A program made the translations under genes and the position numbers. Of a DNA stretch of 64,000 bases, positions 37,082 to 46,661 are shown piece after piece (position 1 is the stretch's first letter; every line of letters starts with the position of its first letter). Under the pieces are notes generated by a model that was given only the letters and a program-made list of their open reading frames with translations, had not been told where the DNA came from and did no database searches. The stretch comes from Gilliamella sp. Lep-s35. Lineage in GTDB: Bacteria > Pseudomonadota > Gammaproteobacteria > Enterobacterales > Orbaceae. The stretch is taken from contig NZ_WTEX01000007.1 of NCBI RefSeq assembly GCF_009795845.1, positions 1-64,000 of the forward strand. The letters are read 5' to 3'.

Positions 37082-37888
37082 TTATTTTCCAATAAAGATA
37101 AAATCGTTTACTAATTTTTCATTATCATAAGTAATATCACTTAAACGCTTTTTGAAAATTTCACATAAGTCATATATCGAAATTTCTTTTACTTTCACAT
37201 TATCGAAATCACTTATCTCTTTGCTTTCTCCTTTAGTAATGATCCAAACTTGTTTATTTTTACCCGTTAATGGAATTGTTTTAGGGGTGATTCCACCGTC
37301 ATTTTTTTTAATGTTGAAGGTTAATTGTGCTTTTTGGTTCAGTTTATTGATATAGTTTTCTATTTGTTCTTCTTTAAACGACTCAAAGTTTTTTTGTAAT
37401 GTACAATCATACATTACCGCTAAATTTTCGATAATAAAAAAACCATCAGCCTTACCTGCTTGATTATCACGATCAAATTGAAATATTTTATTTAAACCAA
37501 TCACTTTTAATAAATTAAAGACAGAGTCTTCAAACGCTAGTGGTTCGTCAATATATTTGATTTGTTGGACAGACTTTATTAAAAGTGCTTGATAGTCTTG
37601 GGCATCAATTTTATTTTTTAAAGGTTTATCGTCAGACAGGCTCTGTTCATTGTTTTCGGCTGCTTGATCTTTGATAATTTTGATATTTGTGGCAAATCGT
37701 TGACCAGAATCTTTTTCATTAGCCGTAAATGCCACTCGTAGGCCTATTTCTATTTCATCTATAGGTAAATTATCAAAATCCTTTTTGGTAAAGTAATAAT
37801 CCTTTCCTTCATCCAATGCTCTTATAAATCCATAATAGGCATCTTCATTATTTTTATCTTTACAAAGTTTTTTTATTTGACTAATCAT
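37082..37888 (-). CDS. Cold-shock-like domain fused to a nuclease-like domain
   Basis: 268 residues. Residues ~15-73 look like a cold-shock/OB domain (YYGFIRALDEGKDYYF...EIGLRVAFTANE...ATNIKII). An acidic linker follows. From ~110, E120 (AFEDSVFNLLKVIGL), GKADGFFI (145-152, D148) and VMYDCTLQ (158-165, D161) resemble the acidic-residue spacing of PD-(D/E)XK nucleases, though with DxT in place of (D/E)xK. The cytoplasmic protein could bind RNA or ssDNA and cut nucleic acid, possibly for defence or repair; this is inference. It is divergent from ruvAB, with a perfect palindrome between them. Confidence 0.5.
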   Translation of the reverse strand: MISQIKKLCKDKNNEDAYYGFIRALDEGKDYYFTKKDFDNLPIDEIEIGLRVAFTANEKDSGQRFATNIKIIKDQAAENNEQSLSDDKPLKNKIDAQDYQALLIKSVQQIKYIDEPLAFEDSVFNLLKVIGLNKIFQFDRDNQAGKADGFFIIENLAVMYDCTLQKNFESFKEEQIENYINKLNQKAQLTFNIKKNDGGITPKTIPLTGKNKQVWIITKGESKEISDFDNVKVKEISIYDLCEIFKKRLSDITYDNEKLVNDFIFIGK

Positions 37889-38004
37889 ACATAACGCTCC
37901 TTAATGGAATAAATTATGATGTTCAAAACATAATTTTTGATTATTGAATAATTATAACGTTTATAAACAAAGGACCTTTTTTAACTAGTATTATATATAA
38001 ATTC

Positions 38005-38040
38005 ACGACATATATCATTTAGTAAAATGATATATGTCGT
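38005..38040. promoter_or_regulatory. Perfect 16-bp inverted repeat between divergent genes
   Basis: ACGACATATATCATTT, the loop AGTA, then its exact complement. It lies ~117 bases upstream of the nuclease-like gene and ~119 bases upstream of ruvA. There is no T tract on either side, so an operator or an RNA hairpin fits better than a terminator. Confidence 0.6.
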
Positions 38041-38158
38041 AATTAGTATTTTATTCAACTGTTCATTTATACAGTTTTTCTTTATTATTTTTTTGCTATC
38101 AGGTAAACTACACCTTATTATTTGCTTATTTATTATGCTTTATTATTAAGGATATATT

Positions 38159-38767
38159 GTGATTGGTCGTTTACGTGGCACTATTATTGAAAAACAGCCT
38201 CCGAAAGTTCTGATTGAGGTTGGTGGCGTCGGCTATAATGTGTTTATGCCGATGACCTGTTTTTATGAATTACCTGAAAACGGGCAAGAAGTTATTGTAT
38301 TAACGCATCTTGCTGTGCGTGAAGATGCCCAAGTATTGTATGGGTTTAATCAAGAGCAAGAGCGTGAGTTATTTCGTGAGCTTATTAAAGTTAACGGTGT
38401 GGGGCCTAAATTGGCGTTAGCAATTTTGTCAGGTATGTCCGCACCGCAATTTATTAATGCTGTTGAACAAGGTGAAATTAAGACTTTAGTTAAATTGCCG
38501 GGCGTAGGCAATAAAACGGCACAACGGTTAATTGTTGAAATGAAAGATCGTATTAAACATTTTGCGGAACCATTATCAAACACTAGTACGATTGTAGATA
38601 TGGACAGTGTTCAAAAATCGGCTAATCAAATTGAAGGCGAAGCGGTTTCGGCTTTAATAGCATTAGGCTATAAACCACAAGAGGCTAGCCGTATTATTAA
38701 TAAAGTCATTAAACCAGAAATGGATAGCGAAACGCTGATTCGTGAAGCCTTAAAGTCGGCACTGTAA
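38159..38767 (+). CDS. ruvA: Holliday junction branch-migration subunit RuvA
   Basis: A 202-residue junction-binding protein: an OB fold ([20 protein letters not shown]), helix-hairpin-helix motifs ([13 protein letters not shown] and [16 protein letters not shown]), and a C-terminal RuvB-binding domain. The start is GTG at 38159, preceded by AAGGA. No ruvC adjoins. ruvB follows after 13 bases. Confidence 0.96.
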   Translation: MIGRLRGTIIEKQPPKVLIEVGGVGYNVFMPMTCFYELPENGQEVIVLTHLAVREDAQVLYGFNQEQERELFRELIKVNGVGPKLALAILSGMSAPQFINAVEQGEIKTLVKLPGVGNKTAQRLIVEMKDRIKHFAEPLSNTSTIVDMDSVQKSANQIEGEAVSALIALGYKPQEASRIINKVIKPEMDSETLIREALKSAL

Positions 38768-38780
38768 ATAGGGATTGATT

Positions 38781-39785
38781 ATGATTGAAGCGGATCGTTT
38801 AATTGCTCCACAAGCGCAAAAGGAAGAAGAATCACTCGATCGTGCAATTCGCCCTAAATGTTTGGATGAATATATTGGGCAACCACAGGTGCGTGAACAG
38901 ATGAAGATCTTTATTCAAGCAGCTAAACAACGTAAAGATGCACTTGATCACGTGTTAATTTTTGGACCACCAGGATTAGGAAAAACCACGTTAGCTAATA
39001 TTGTTGCCAACGAAATGAATGTTAACCTACGTACTACTTCAGGACCTGTGCTTGAAAAGGCCGGCGATTTAGCTGCTATGTTGACTAATTTAGAGCCCAA
39101 TGATGTATTGTTTATTGACGAAATCCACCGATTGTCTCCTGTTGTTGAGGAAATTTTATATCCTGCAATGGAAGATTACCAATTAGATATTATGATTGGT
39201 GAAGGCCCTGCAGCGCGCTCGATTAAAATTGATCTTCCCCCTTTTACGTTAATTGGCGCAACAACGCGCGCCGGATCGTTAACTTCGCCACTGCGTGATC
39301 GTTTTGGTATTGTGCAACGTCTTGAATTTTATCGTGTCGAGGATTTGGAATATATTGTGAGCCGTAGTGCCAAATTTTTAGGGATGGATTTATCAGATGA
39401 AGGCGCACATTTAATTGCTAAACGTTCACGAGGCACCCCAAGGATTGCCAATCGTCTTTTACGCCGTGTGCGTGATTATGCCGATGTAAAATCAAAAGGC
39501 GTTATCGATCAAAAAATTGCGACTCAAGCGCTTGATATGCTTGATGTTGATAACGAAGGATTTGATTATATGGATCGCAAATTATTGCTAGCCATTATCG
39601 AAAAATTTATGGGTGGGCCAGTTGGTCTTGATAACATTGCAGCAGCTATTGGTGAAGAACGTGAAACGATCGAAGATGTACTTGAGCCGTTTTTAATTCA
39701 ACAAGGCTATATTCAACGAACACCTCGTGGCAGAATTGCAACACCACATGCATATCGGCATTTTGGGATTATTCAAGATGCATAA
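38781..39785 (+). CDS. ruvB: Holliday junction helicase RuvB
   Basis: A 334-residue AAA+ motor. Walker A is [10 protein letters not shown], Walker B is [10 protein letters not shown], sensor 1 is IGATTRAG, and the arginine finger region is [11 protein letters not shown] winged helix ([16 protein letters not shown]) closes the protein. ATG 38781 is preferred over TTG 38775. Confidence 0.97.
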   Translation: MIEADRLIAPQAQKEEESLDRAIRPKCLDEYIGQPQVREQMKIFIQAAKQRKDALDHVLIFGPPGLGKTTLANIVANEMNVNLRTTSGPVLEKAGDLAAMLTNLEPNDVLFIDEIHRLSPVVEEILYPAMEDYQLDIMIGEGPAARSIKIDLPPFTLIGATTRAGSLTSPLRDRFGIVQRLEFYRVEDLEYIVSRSAKFLGMDLSDEGAHLIAKRSRGTPRIANRLLRRVRDYADVKSKGVIDQKIATQALDMLDVDNEGFDYMDRKLLLAIIEKFMGGPVGLDNIAAAIGEERETIEDVLEPFLIQQGYIQRTPRGRIATPHAYRHFGIIQDA

Positions 39786-39836
39786 GCAGATGTGTTCAAT
39801 TTATTATATTTTTTGATAACCATATCATTTATTATT

Positions 39837-39862
39837 CTAACACCACTATAAGGTGGTGTTAG
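39837..39862. terminator. Terminator between convergent ruvB and cysK
   Basis: A perfect 10-bp stem CTAACACCAC/GTGGTGTTAG with a six-base loop. The plus side is followed by TAATTTTAT, a weak T tract. It probably serves both genes. Confidence 0.6.
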
Positions 39863-39876
39863 TAATTTTATGTCGT

Positions 39877-40842
39877 TTATCCCAACTCTTTTTCAGTAAA
39901 AATCCCACTAAACAAATCAGTGCTTAAATAACGTTCGCCAGAAGATGGCAAGATAACAACAATAGTTTTACCAGTGTTTTCAGGTAATTTAGCTAATCGA
40001 TCTGCTGCAAAAACTGCAGCACCCGATGAGATCCCTGCCAATATGCCTTCTTTTTCCATTAATTCGCGAGCTGTGTCAATGGCTTGTTCGTTGGTAACTT
40101 TTTCAACTAAATCTATTAGGTTTAAATCTAGATTGTCAGGAATAAATCCTGCACCAATACCTTGAATCTTGTGTGGCCCAGGCTTTATTGGTTCGCCAGA
40201 AAGCGCTTGGCTAATGACTGGTGAATTAGCAGGTTCAACGGCAACAGCCGTAATATTCTTTCCTTGGGTATTTTTAAGGTAACGTGTTACACCTGTAAAA
40301 GTGCCTCCAGTTCCGACGCCAGCAATAAAGATATCGACTTTACCATCGGTATCTTGCCAAATTTCAGGGCCCGTTGTTTTTTCGTGAATTTCTGGATTGG
40401 CTGGATTACTAAATTGTTGTAGCATAATATTTTTTGTAGGATCGCTAGCGACAATTTCTTCAGCTTTTTCGATCGCGCCTTTCATTCCTTTGGCTGCTTC
40501 GGTCAATACTAAATTAGCACCAAGCGCTTTAAGTAGCTTTCTGCGCTCTATGCTCATGCTTTCAGGCATGGTTAATGTCAATTTATAACCACGAGCAGCT
40601 GCAACAGACGCAAGGGCAATACCTGTATTACCACTGGTTGGTTCAATTAATTCAACGTCAGAATTTAATAAACCACGTTTTTCAGCATCCCAAATCATGT
40701 TCGATGCAATGCGGCATTTAACACTAAAGCTTGGGTTGCGCGATTCGACTTTGGCTAATATATTGCCATGACCAAAATGTTTTAATCTGACTAACGGCGT
40801 ATGCCCAATGGTTTGTGAGTTATCATCAAATATGTTACTCAT
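39877..40842 (-). CDS. cysK: Cysteine synthase A (O-acetylserine sulfhydrylase)
   Basis: A 321-residue PLP enzyme making cysteine from O-acetylserine and sulfide. The PLP lysine is K42 in [14 protein letters not shown], the substrate loop is [11 protein letters not shown], the phosphate loop is [10 protein letters not shown], and the C-terminal serine loop is [12 protein letters not shown]. The length and the FSVKCRI motif favour CysK over CysM. Confidence 0.95.
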   Translation of the reverse strand: MSNIFDDNSQTIGHTPLVRLKHFGHGNILAKVESRNPSFSVKCRIASNMIWDAEKRGLLNSDVELIEPTSGNTGIALASVAAARGYKLTLTMPESMSIERRKLLKALGANLVLTEAAKGMKGAIEKAEEIVASDPTKNIMLQQFSNPANPEIHEKTTGPEIWQDTDGKVDIFIAGVGTGGTFTGVTRYLKNTQGKNITAVAVEPANSPVISQALSGEPIKPGPHKIQGIGAGFIPDNLDLNLIDLVEKVTNEQAIDTARELMEKEGILAGISSGAAVFAADRLAKLPENTGKTIVVILPSSGERYLSTDLFSGIFTEKELG

Positions 40843-41053
40843 GAATGTATCCTTATTAATTGCTTTTAACCGATAGTTTTAGAAATTTTGCTAATCTTTG
40901 CAATATTGCCAATATTATAAAGATAACTCCAAAAGATAACACTAATTAATAATTATAATAATATTCGTTTTGGTAATAAGCGTTTTTAGTTATGTTTTTA
41001 TATAATATTCACCTTATATTTAGCTAAAATATAGCAAAACAACTATTTTTAAC

Positions 41054-41560
41054 TTATAAATCAATGTCATTTTCCATTTCTAATTCAATTTTTTTTATTG
41101 CTTGTTCACAGCGGTAAATTCGATTATCAAGTGCAGCTATTTTGCTTTGGTTAGTGATGTCAGATGATAGTTCTAACTCGTATTTCATTTCTTGTAGTCG
41201 GCGTAAGTAATCTAAATGACGCATGTGCTTTTGTGCTAAAGTTTCTTCAATAACATGTTTAGGTTCTTTCTTACGTAAGTCATGAGTGGCTAGTTCGCGT
41301 GTTAGAGCTGTAATTTGGTTGACTAATGTGTCGGATAAAAATGTGATTTGTTCAATTTTTTCTGATTTAATATTGGCGACTAATGCGTGATAGGTTTGTT
41401 TTATTTTCTCAAGGTAAAACGTTTTGTCTGTCACAATTTTATTGGTTTGAAATAGTTGCTCATCAAAATAGGGCTCTTGAAACCGTTGTTCGTTTACCAA
41501 ATTGATCTGTTGTTCTAGTTGATCAATTTGATTTTGTAATGTTGTGAGTAAGTCTGTCAT
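41054..41560 (-). CDS. priC: Primosomal replication protein PriC
   Basis: A 168-residue, largely helical protein with the PriC pattern: a C-terminal arginine-rich HLDYLRRLQEM, the middle ITFLSDTLVNQITALTREL, and the early FDEQLFQT. It helps reload DnaB at stalled forks. It lies 14 bases behind yfbV on the same strand, so the two are probably cotranscribed. Confidence 0.8.
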   Translation of the reverse strand: MTDLLTTLQNQIDQLEQQINLVNEQRFQEPYFDEQLFQTNKIVTDKTFYLEKIKQTYHALVANIKSEKIEQITFLSDTLVNQITALTRELATHDLRKKEPKHVIEETLAQKHMRHLDYLRRLQEMKYELELSSDITNQSKIAALDNRIYRCEQAIKKIELEMENDIDL

Positions 41561-41574
41561 TATTGTTGGCCTTT

Positions 41575-42045
41575 TTAATAAGGTAAGGAATCATCTGAAC
41601 CAAAATAATCACCTAAATGCAATTTGGCTAAATTTATAATGTTCATAAATGCTTCAAATGTTAGCTTATTGTCGTCTGTGCTATTTTCAGCGATAATTTT
41701 TTTAGCAATCAACTTTAATTTTAATTGATTATAACAGTCAATTAAGTTAAGCGGTAAAGGCGATAGCGCACGTCGTCCTAGCCAAAATATCCCTTGTAGG
41801 GGCAGACTTAAGGCAAATAATAGGGTGATTATTGTTACTGCAATTTGCGCAGGCAGGCAATATTGCCAAACTAGTAAGCCAATAATGATAGGGGGCAAGT
41901 ATTTATTTGCGGTTTTTATGTGGTTAATGATTTTTAATTCAGGAAATGAATGCATTAGCTGTTTGTCCGTCGGACAAAGCTTCATATACCTTATCCCAGC
42001 TTTAATTGTGTTTATTAGGTTCATCTTTTGCGGATTCCTCGACAT
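41575..42045 (-). CDS. yfbV: YfbV/UPF0208 inner-membrane protein
   Basis: 156 residues with two transmembrane helices (PPIIIGLLVWQYCLP and IAVTIITLLFALSLPLQGIFWLG) and the family ending of the second helix, LGRRALSPLPL. In enterobacteria it is divergent from ackA, as here. It has been linked to Ter macrodomain insulation in E. coli. Confidence 0.88.
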   Translation of the reverse strand: MSRNPQKMNLINTIKAGIRYMKLCPTDKQLMHSFPELKIINHIKTANKYLPPIIIGLLVWQYCLPAQIAVTIITLLFALSLPLQGIFWLGRRALSPLPLNLIDCYNQLKLKLIAKKIIAENSTDDNKLTFEAFMNIINLAKLHLGDYFGSDDSLPY

Positions 42046-42216
42046 TCACTTCTTATTGTCTTAAAATAGTGTTATTCAAATTGGAGACTCCTCTATTTTA
42101 TCTCAAAAAGCAAGATATCAGAAGTCACCTAGTGTAGTCACATTGATTTTTTATCATGTGCTGAGTTACCAATTTTGATTGGTATATGTCTTTTTATTCA
42201 ATCTATAGGAATTACT

Positions 42217-43422
42217 ATGTCATCAAGTAATAACGCTCTAGTTCTTAATTGCGGAAGTTCATCATTAAAATTTGCCATTATAAACCCTGAAAACGGTGAT
42301 GAATTTTTATCTGGTTTAGCTGAATGTTTTCACCTTCCTGATGCACGTATTAAATGGAAGCTTGATGGTGTTAAAGGCGAAGCATCTTTAGGTGCTGGTG
42401 CTGCACATAGTGAAGCAATTAAATTTATTGTTAATAGTATCTTCCCTCAAAAACCAGAATTATTAGATAGCATTAAATCGATTGGTCATCGTATTGTTCA
42501 CGGCGGTGAAAAATATACTCAATCAGTGGTTATCGATGATTCAGTATTAAAAGGTATCGAAGAAGCATCTGCTTTTGCACCATTACATAATCCAGCACAT
42601 TTAATTGGTATTCGTGAAGCATTTGCCGCATTCCCACATCTAAAAAATAAAAATGTAGCGGTATTTGATACAGCATTCCATACAACAATGCCAAAAGAAG
42701 CCTATTTATATGCTATTCCAAACGAATTATACACCAAGCATGGTATTCGTCGTTATGGCGCGCATGGAACAAGTCACTATTATGTAAGTCAACAAGCAGC
42801 AAAATTATTAAATAAACCAGTTGACCAAACCAATGTTATTACTTGCCATTTAGGTAATGGTGCATCAATTACAGCGGTTAAAAATGGTAAATGTGTTGAA
42901 ACTTCAATGGGCTTAACACCATTAGAAGGTTTAGTGATGGGAACACGTAGTGGTGATATCGATCCTGCTATTATGTTCTTCTTACATGACAATTTAAAAA
43001 TGTCTGTTGCTGATATTAATAATCTATTAAATAAAAAATCAGGTTTATTAGGTTTAACAGGGGTAAGTAGTGACTGCCGTTATGTAACTGATAATTACGA
43101 AACAGATGAAAATGCAAAAAATGCTTTAGATGTTTTTGTTCACCGTTTAGTTAAATATATTGGTGGTTATGCTATGCTTTTAGATGGCCGTTTAGATGCT
43201 ATCATCTTCACTGGCGGTATTGGTGAAAATTCTGAAGAAGTTCGTCGTATGGCGTTACAAAAATTAAGCATCCTTGGTTTTGAACTTGATCAAGAGCGCA
43301 ACTTAGCTGCGCGTTTTGGTACAGGTGGCATAATTACTAAAGATGGTTCTGCCATTGCAATGGTAATTCCAACCAATGAAGAGCTTGTCATCGCTCAAGA
43401 TGCTGCGCGTTTAACTGCGTAA
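42217..43422 (+). CDS. ackA: Acetate kinase AckA
   Basis: A 401-residue ASKHA-fold kinase making ATP and acetate from acetyl phosphate. It has [13 protein letters not shown], the HRIVHGGE motif, [22 protein letters not shown] and [13 protein letters not shown] 42217 has TAGGA upstream. A terminator separates it from pta. Confidence 0.97.
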   Translation: MSSSNNALVLNCGSSSLKFAIINPENGDEFLSGLAECFHLPDARIKWKLDGVKGEASLGAGAAHSEAIKFIVNSIFPQKPELLDSIKSIGHRIVHGGEKYTQSVVIDDSVLKGIEEASAFAPLHNPAHLIGIREAFAAFPHLKNKNVAVFDTAFHTTMPKEAYLYAIPNELYTKHGIRRYGAHGTSHYYVSQQAAKLLNKPVDQTNVITCHLGNGASITAVKNGKCVETSMGLTPLEGLVMGTRSGDIDPAIMFFLHDNLKMSVADINNLLNKKSGLLGLTGVSSDCRYVTDNYETDENAKNALDVFVHRLVKYIGGYAMLLDGRLDAIIFTGGIGENSEEVRRMALQKLSILGFELDQERNLAARFGTGGIITKDGSAIAMVIPTNEELVIAQDAARLTA

Positions 43423-43432
43423 TAAATATTCA

Positions 43433-43460
43433 AAACCGCCTAAATGGCGGTTTGTTTTTA
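43433..43460 (+). terminator. Terminator/attenuator between ackA and pta
   Basis: An 8-bp stem AAACCGCC/GGCGGTTT is followed by GTTTTTATTT. It would partly uncouple pta from ackA expression. Confidence 0.8.
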
Positions 43461-43488
43461 TTTAATAAAGAATTAAGAGGTAATAATT

Positions 43489-45639
43489 ATGTCTCGTACA
43501 ATTATGCTCATTCCAACTGGTACCAATGTTGGGTTAACTGGTGTGAGCCTTGGTGTTATTCGAGCTATGGAGCGTCAAGGTATTAATTTAAATGTCTTCA
43601 AACCTGTTGCTCAGCCAAGAGCAGGGGGCGATGCGCCCGATAATACAACAACTTTAGTTAGTCACAATACATCAATTCCAGCATTAAAACCGCTCAAAAT
43701 GAGCCATGTTGAAAACCTATTAGGTTTGAATCAACAAGATATGTTAATGGAAGAAATTGTTGCACTTTATGCAGAAAACACGAAAGGTGCTGACGTTGTT
43801 TTAGTTGAAGGTATTGTGCCGACATCAGATTATCCTTTTGCTAATGAACTCAATAATAATATCGCTAAAACGCTTGGTGCTGAAATTATTTTTGTAGTGA
43901 ATATGGGTAAAGATACACCAGAGCAACTTAGAGATCGTATCGAAATTGCGCGTTCTAATTTTGGTGGTATTAAAAATGAAAAAATTATTGGTGTGATTGT
44001 TAATAAAGTTAATGCACCAGTTGAAGAGCAAAGCCTTGCTCGTCCTGATGTGGCAGAAATTTATCATACGCCTAAATTTGATAATAAAAAAATCACTATC
44101 GATGATTTAAATGCACACAGCCCATTACCTGTATTGGGATGTATTCCTTGGAATATGGATTTAAGTGCTTGCCGAGCTGTGGATATAGCTAAACATTTTG
44201 ATGCAAAAATTATTAACGAAGGTGATATTAAAAACCGTCGTATCAAGCATATTTCTTTCTGTTCACGTAGTGTTCCTAACATTATTAGCCATTTACAGCC
44301 AAATGCACTTTTAGTAACCTCAGCTGATCGTTCAGATGTATTAGTTACGATTAGTTTAGCTGCAATGAATGGAGTATCAATTGGTGGTGTTTTATTAACG
44401 GGTGGTTATGAAATCGATGAAAAAGTCGCAAAATTATGCCAACCAGCATTTGATACTGGCTTACCTGTGTTTACGGTTAAAACCAATACTTTCCAAACCT
44501 CTATCAATTTACAACAATTTAATTTAGAAATTCCTGTTGATGATAAAGAGCGCATGGAAAACACACAGAATTTTGTTGCTGATCATATCGATGCAAATTG
44601 GATTAAATCATTAAATGAAATAGTGAACTCTGCACGTCGTTTATCACCACCCGCTTTCCGTTATCAATTAACTGAACTTGCGCGTAATGCGAAAAAAGTG
44701 GTGGTATTACCAGAAGGTGATGAACCAAGAACAGTCAAAGCAGCGGCCATTTGTGCTGAACGCAACATTGCAAAATGTGTGCTTATTGGTAATCCTGATG
44801 AAGTACGTAAAGTTGCCGCTTCACAAGGTGTGACTTTAGGTCAAGGTGTTGAAATTGTTGATCCTGAAAATATTCGTGAAAAATATGTCCCTCGTCTTGT
44901 TGAATTACGTAAAAACAAAGGCATGACAGAAGTGATTGCTCGTGAGCAATTAGCTGATAACGTAGTACTTGGTACGATGATGCTTGAAGCAAATGAAGTT
45001 GATGGTTTAGTATCAGGTGCGGTGCACACAACAGCTAATACTATTCGTCCACCATTACAATTAATTAAAACAGCTCCAGGTAGTTCACTTGTTTCATCAG
45101 TCTTCTTTATGTTAATGCCTGATCAAGTATATATTTATGGTGATTGTGCAATTAATCCAGATCCAAATGCACAAGAATTGGCTGAAATTGCCATTCAGTC
45201 GGCTGATACAGCAATTGCCTTTGGTATTGAACCTCGCGTTGCGATGATCTCATACTCAACAGGTAGCTCTGGACAAGGTGCTGATGTTGAAAAAGTGAAA
45301 GAAGCAACACGCATTGCTCAAGAAAAACGTCCAGATCTTATGATCGATGGTCCATTGCAATATGATGCTGCGGTAATGCCAGATGTGGCTAAATCAAAAG
45401 CGCCTAATTCGCAAGTTGCTGGTAAAGCAACTGTATTTATCTTCCCTGATCTTAATACAGGTAATACGACTTATAAAGCGGTACAGCGTTCTGCAGATCT
45501 TGTTTCAATTGGTCCAATGCTACAAGGTATGCGTAAGCCAGTTAATGATCTGTCTCGTGGTGCATTAGTTGATGATATTGTTTACACTATTGCGTTAACA
45601 GCGATTCAATCTGCACAAGAACAAAACGCTAGCAATTAA
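43489..45639 (+). CDS. pta: Phosphate acetyltransferase Pta
   Basis: A 716-residue three-domain Pta: an N-terminal P-loop-like DRTGG/CobQ-type domain ([18 protein letters not shown]), a middle DRTGG domain, and the C-terminal catalytic domain ([41 protein letters not shown]). It converts acetyl-CoA and phosphate to acetyl phosphate for AckA. Ribosome site AAGAGG. Confidence 0.97.
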   Translation: MSRTIMLIPTGTNVGLTGVSLGVIRAMERQGINLNVFKPVAQPRAGGDAPDNTTTLVSHNTSIPALKPLKMSHVENLLGLNQQDMLMEEIVALYAENTKGADVVLVEGIVPTSDYPFANELNNNIAKTLGAEIIFVVNMGKDTPEQLRDRIEIARSNFGGIKNEKIIGVIVNKVNAPVEEQSLARPDVAEIYHTPKFDNKKITIDDLNAHSPLPVLGCIPWNMDLSACRAVDIAKHFDAKIINEGDIKNRRIKHISFCSRSVPNIISHLQPNALLVTSADRSDVLVTISLAAMNGVSIGGVLLTGGYEIDEKVAKLCQPAFDTGLPVFTVKTNTFQTSINLQQFNLEIPVDDKERMENTQNFVADHIDANWIKSLNEIVNSARRLSPPAFRYQLTELARNAKKVVVLPEGDEPRTVKAAAICAERNIAKCVLIGNPDEVRKVAASQGVTLGQGVEIVDPENIREKYVPRLVELRKNKGMTEVIAREQLADNVVLGTMMLEANEVDGLVSGAVHTTANTIRPPLQLIKTAPGSSLVSSVFFMLMPDQVYIYGDCAINPDPNAQELAEIAIQSADTAIAFGIEPRVAMISYSTGSSGQGADVEKVKEATRIAQEKRPDLMIDGPLQYDAAVMPDVAKSKAPNSQVAGKATVFIFPDLNTGNTTYKAVQRSADLVSIGPMLQGMRKPVNDLSRGALVDDIVYTIALTAIQSAQEQNASN

Positions 45640-45666
45640 TTTTAATCGTATATTTTTATATCAATA

Positions 45667-45691
45667 AGAGGTGAGCAATTCACCTCTCTTT
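45667..45691 (+). terminator. Terminator of pta
   Basis: The 8-bp stem AGAGGTGA/TCACCTCT with a five-base loop is followed by CTTTT. Confidence 0.75.
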
Positions 45692-46064
45692 TCAACGCCA
45701 TTTTTTACTAGCCTATTATTCATTTCCAAAATAATTTAAAAATTTTCAATTTTAAAATTAACAAAAAAGATGAAATTTTATTTCTAAAAAAATCAATGTG
45801 TTAATAATTAAATTCTTGTTTAAACAAGTGTTTTTTTTAAATTCTATATTATTCAAAAGCTTGCATAAACTTTGCAAGTGTCTCAAAAACAGGAGTTTTA
45901 GAAAAAAATCCTTATTATTTTATTGGCGTTGTATTTTTATACTTCAATAAAAATAATATGTTAACTAAATAATATAAAATATTATTAATAATAAAAAATA
46001 AAATAATTTAATTTACTTAATTAAGTAATATAATGGTTAATAGCTTTCTAAAAAGGTAAAATAT
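45692..46064. other. Very AT-rich intergenic stretch
   Basis: About 370 bases with runs of A and T before the HlyC-like gene. No frame or RNA was recognised. It probably carries the promoter and perhaps silencing (H-NS-type) sites for the accessory surface genes that follow. Confidence 0.4.
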
Positions 46065-46541
46065 ATGAGCGATTTTAATCAATATGTAAATAGAATTATC
46101 GCACCAAGTATATATCCTGATACTATATGGAATGAAGCGGAAGTATTAGGTGCCATGATTTGGTTATGGAACCAAAATCCAGCCTATAAAAAAGTGGCAC
46201 TTGATTCAGCTCTAGATACTTTACAACCTATAATTCGTTCTAAAAATTTTGCTTTAATTGTTCATAATAATAAACCGTTAGGTTATATAAATTGGGCATA
46301 TTTTAACAATCAGGAAGAGCAGCAATATCTCAATAAAGAACTGCCTTACGTCAATTTCGTTCATTGTAATCGACCAAATAAATCCAAGCGGTTATGGTTA
46401 CTTTCTTTTTACTGCCCATTTGGGCTGCGTGAAGTTTTTTTAACAAAGTCAATTTGTAAAAAAGTACTAAAAAATAATCTTTGTTATTTTGGTTATCACA
46501 AATCTAAAAGTAATACTGTCATTAAAAAAGTTCAATGTTAA
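46065..46541 (+). CDS. HlyC-like toxin acyltransferase homologue lacking catalytic residues
   Basis: A 158-residue protein that follows the HlyC/RtxC lysine-acyltransferase pattern: EVLGAMIWLWNQNP (HlyC LGHVSWLWASSP), a FALIVHNNKPLGYINWAYF block, and a RLWLLSFYCPFG block. The catalytic histidine of the SPxHR motif is Tyr41, and the catalytic aspartate of the (I)DWIAPFG motif is Ser114. It is therefore either a pseudoenzyme or uses another mechanism. No RTX toxin gene is nearby; the next gene, 120 bases downstream, is an autotransporter. The ribosome site is weak (AAAGGT). Confidence 0.65.
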   Translation: MSDFNQYVNRIIAPSIYPDTIWNEAEVLGAMIWLWNQNPAYKKVALDSALDTLQPIIRSKNFALIVHNNKPLGYINWAYFNNQEEQQYLNKELPYVNFVHCNRPNKSKRLWLLSFYCPFGLREVFLTKSICKKVLKNNLCYFGYHKSKSNTVIKKVQC

Positions 46542-46661
46542 GTTTTTAAATTAATTACCACATATAGCTAACTAACTAATTTTTATATTCTTATTATTTT
46601 TATTGTATAAAAATGAATATGTGATCTCGCCACGTTTTATCATCAATTAAAGGTAATAATT

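Noticed and set aside
38005-38040. Bidirectional terminator
   Set aside because: It lies between divergent gene starts rather than gene ends and lacks a T run.
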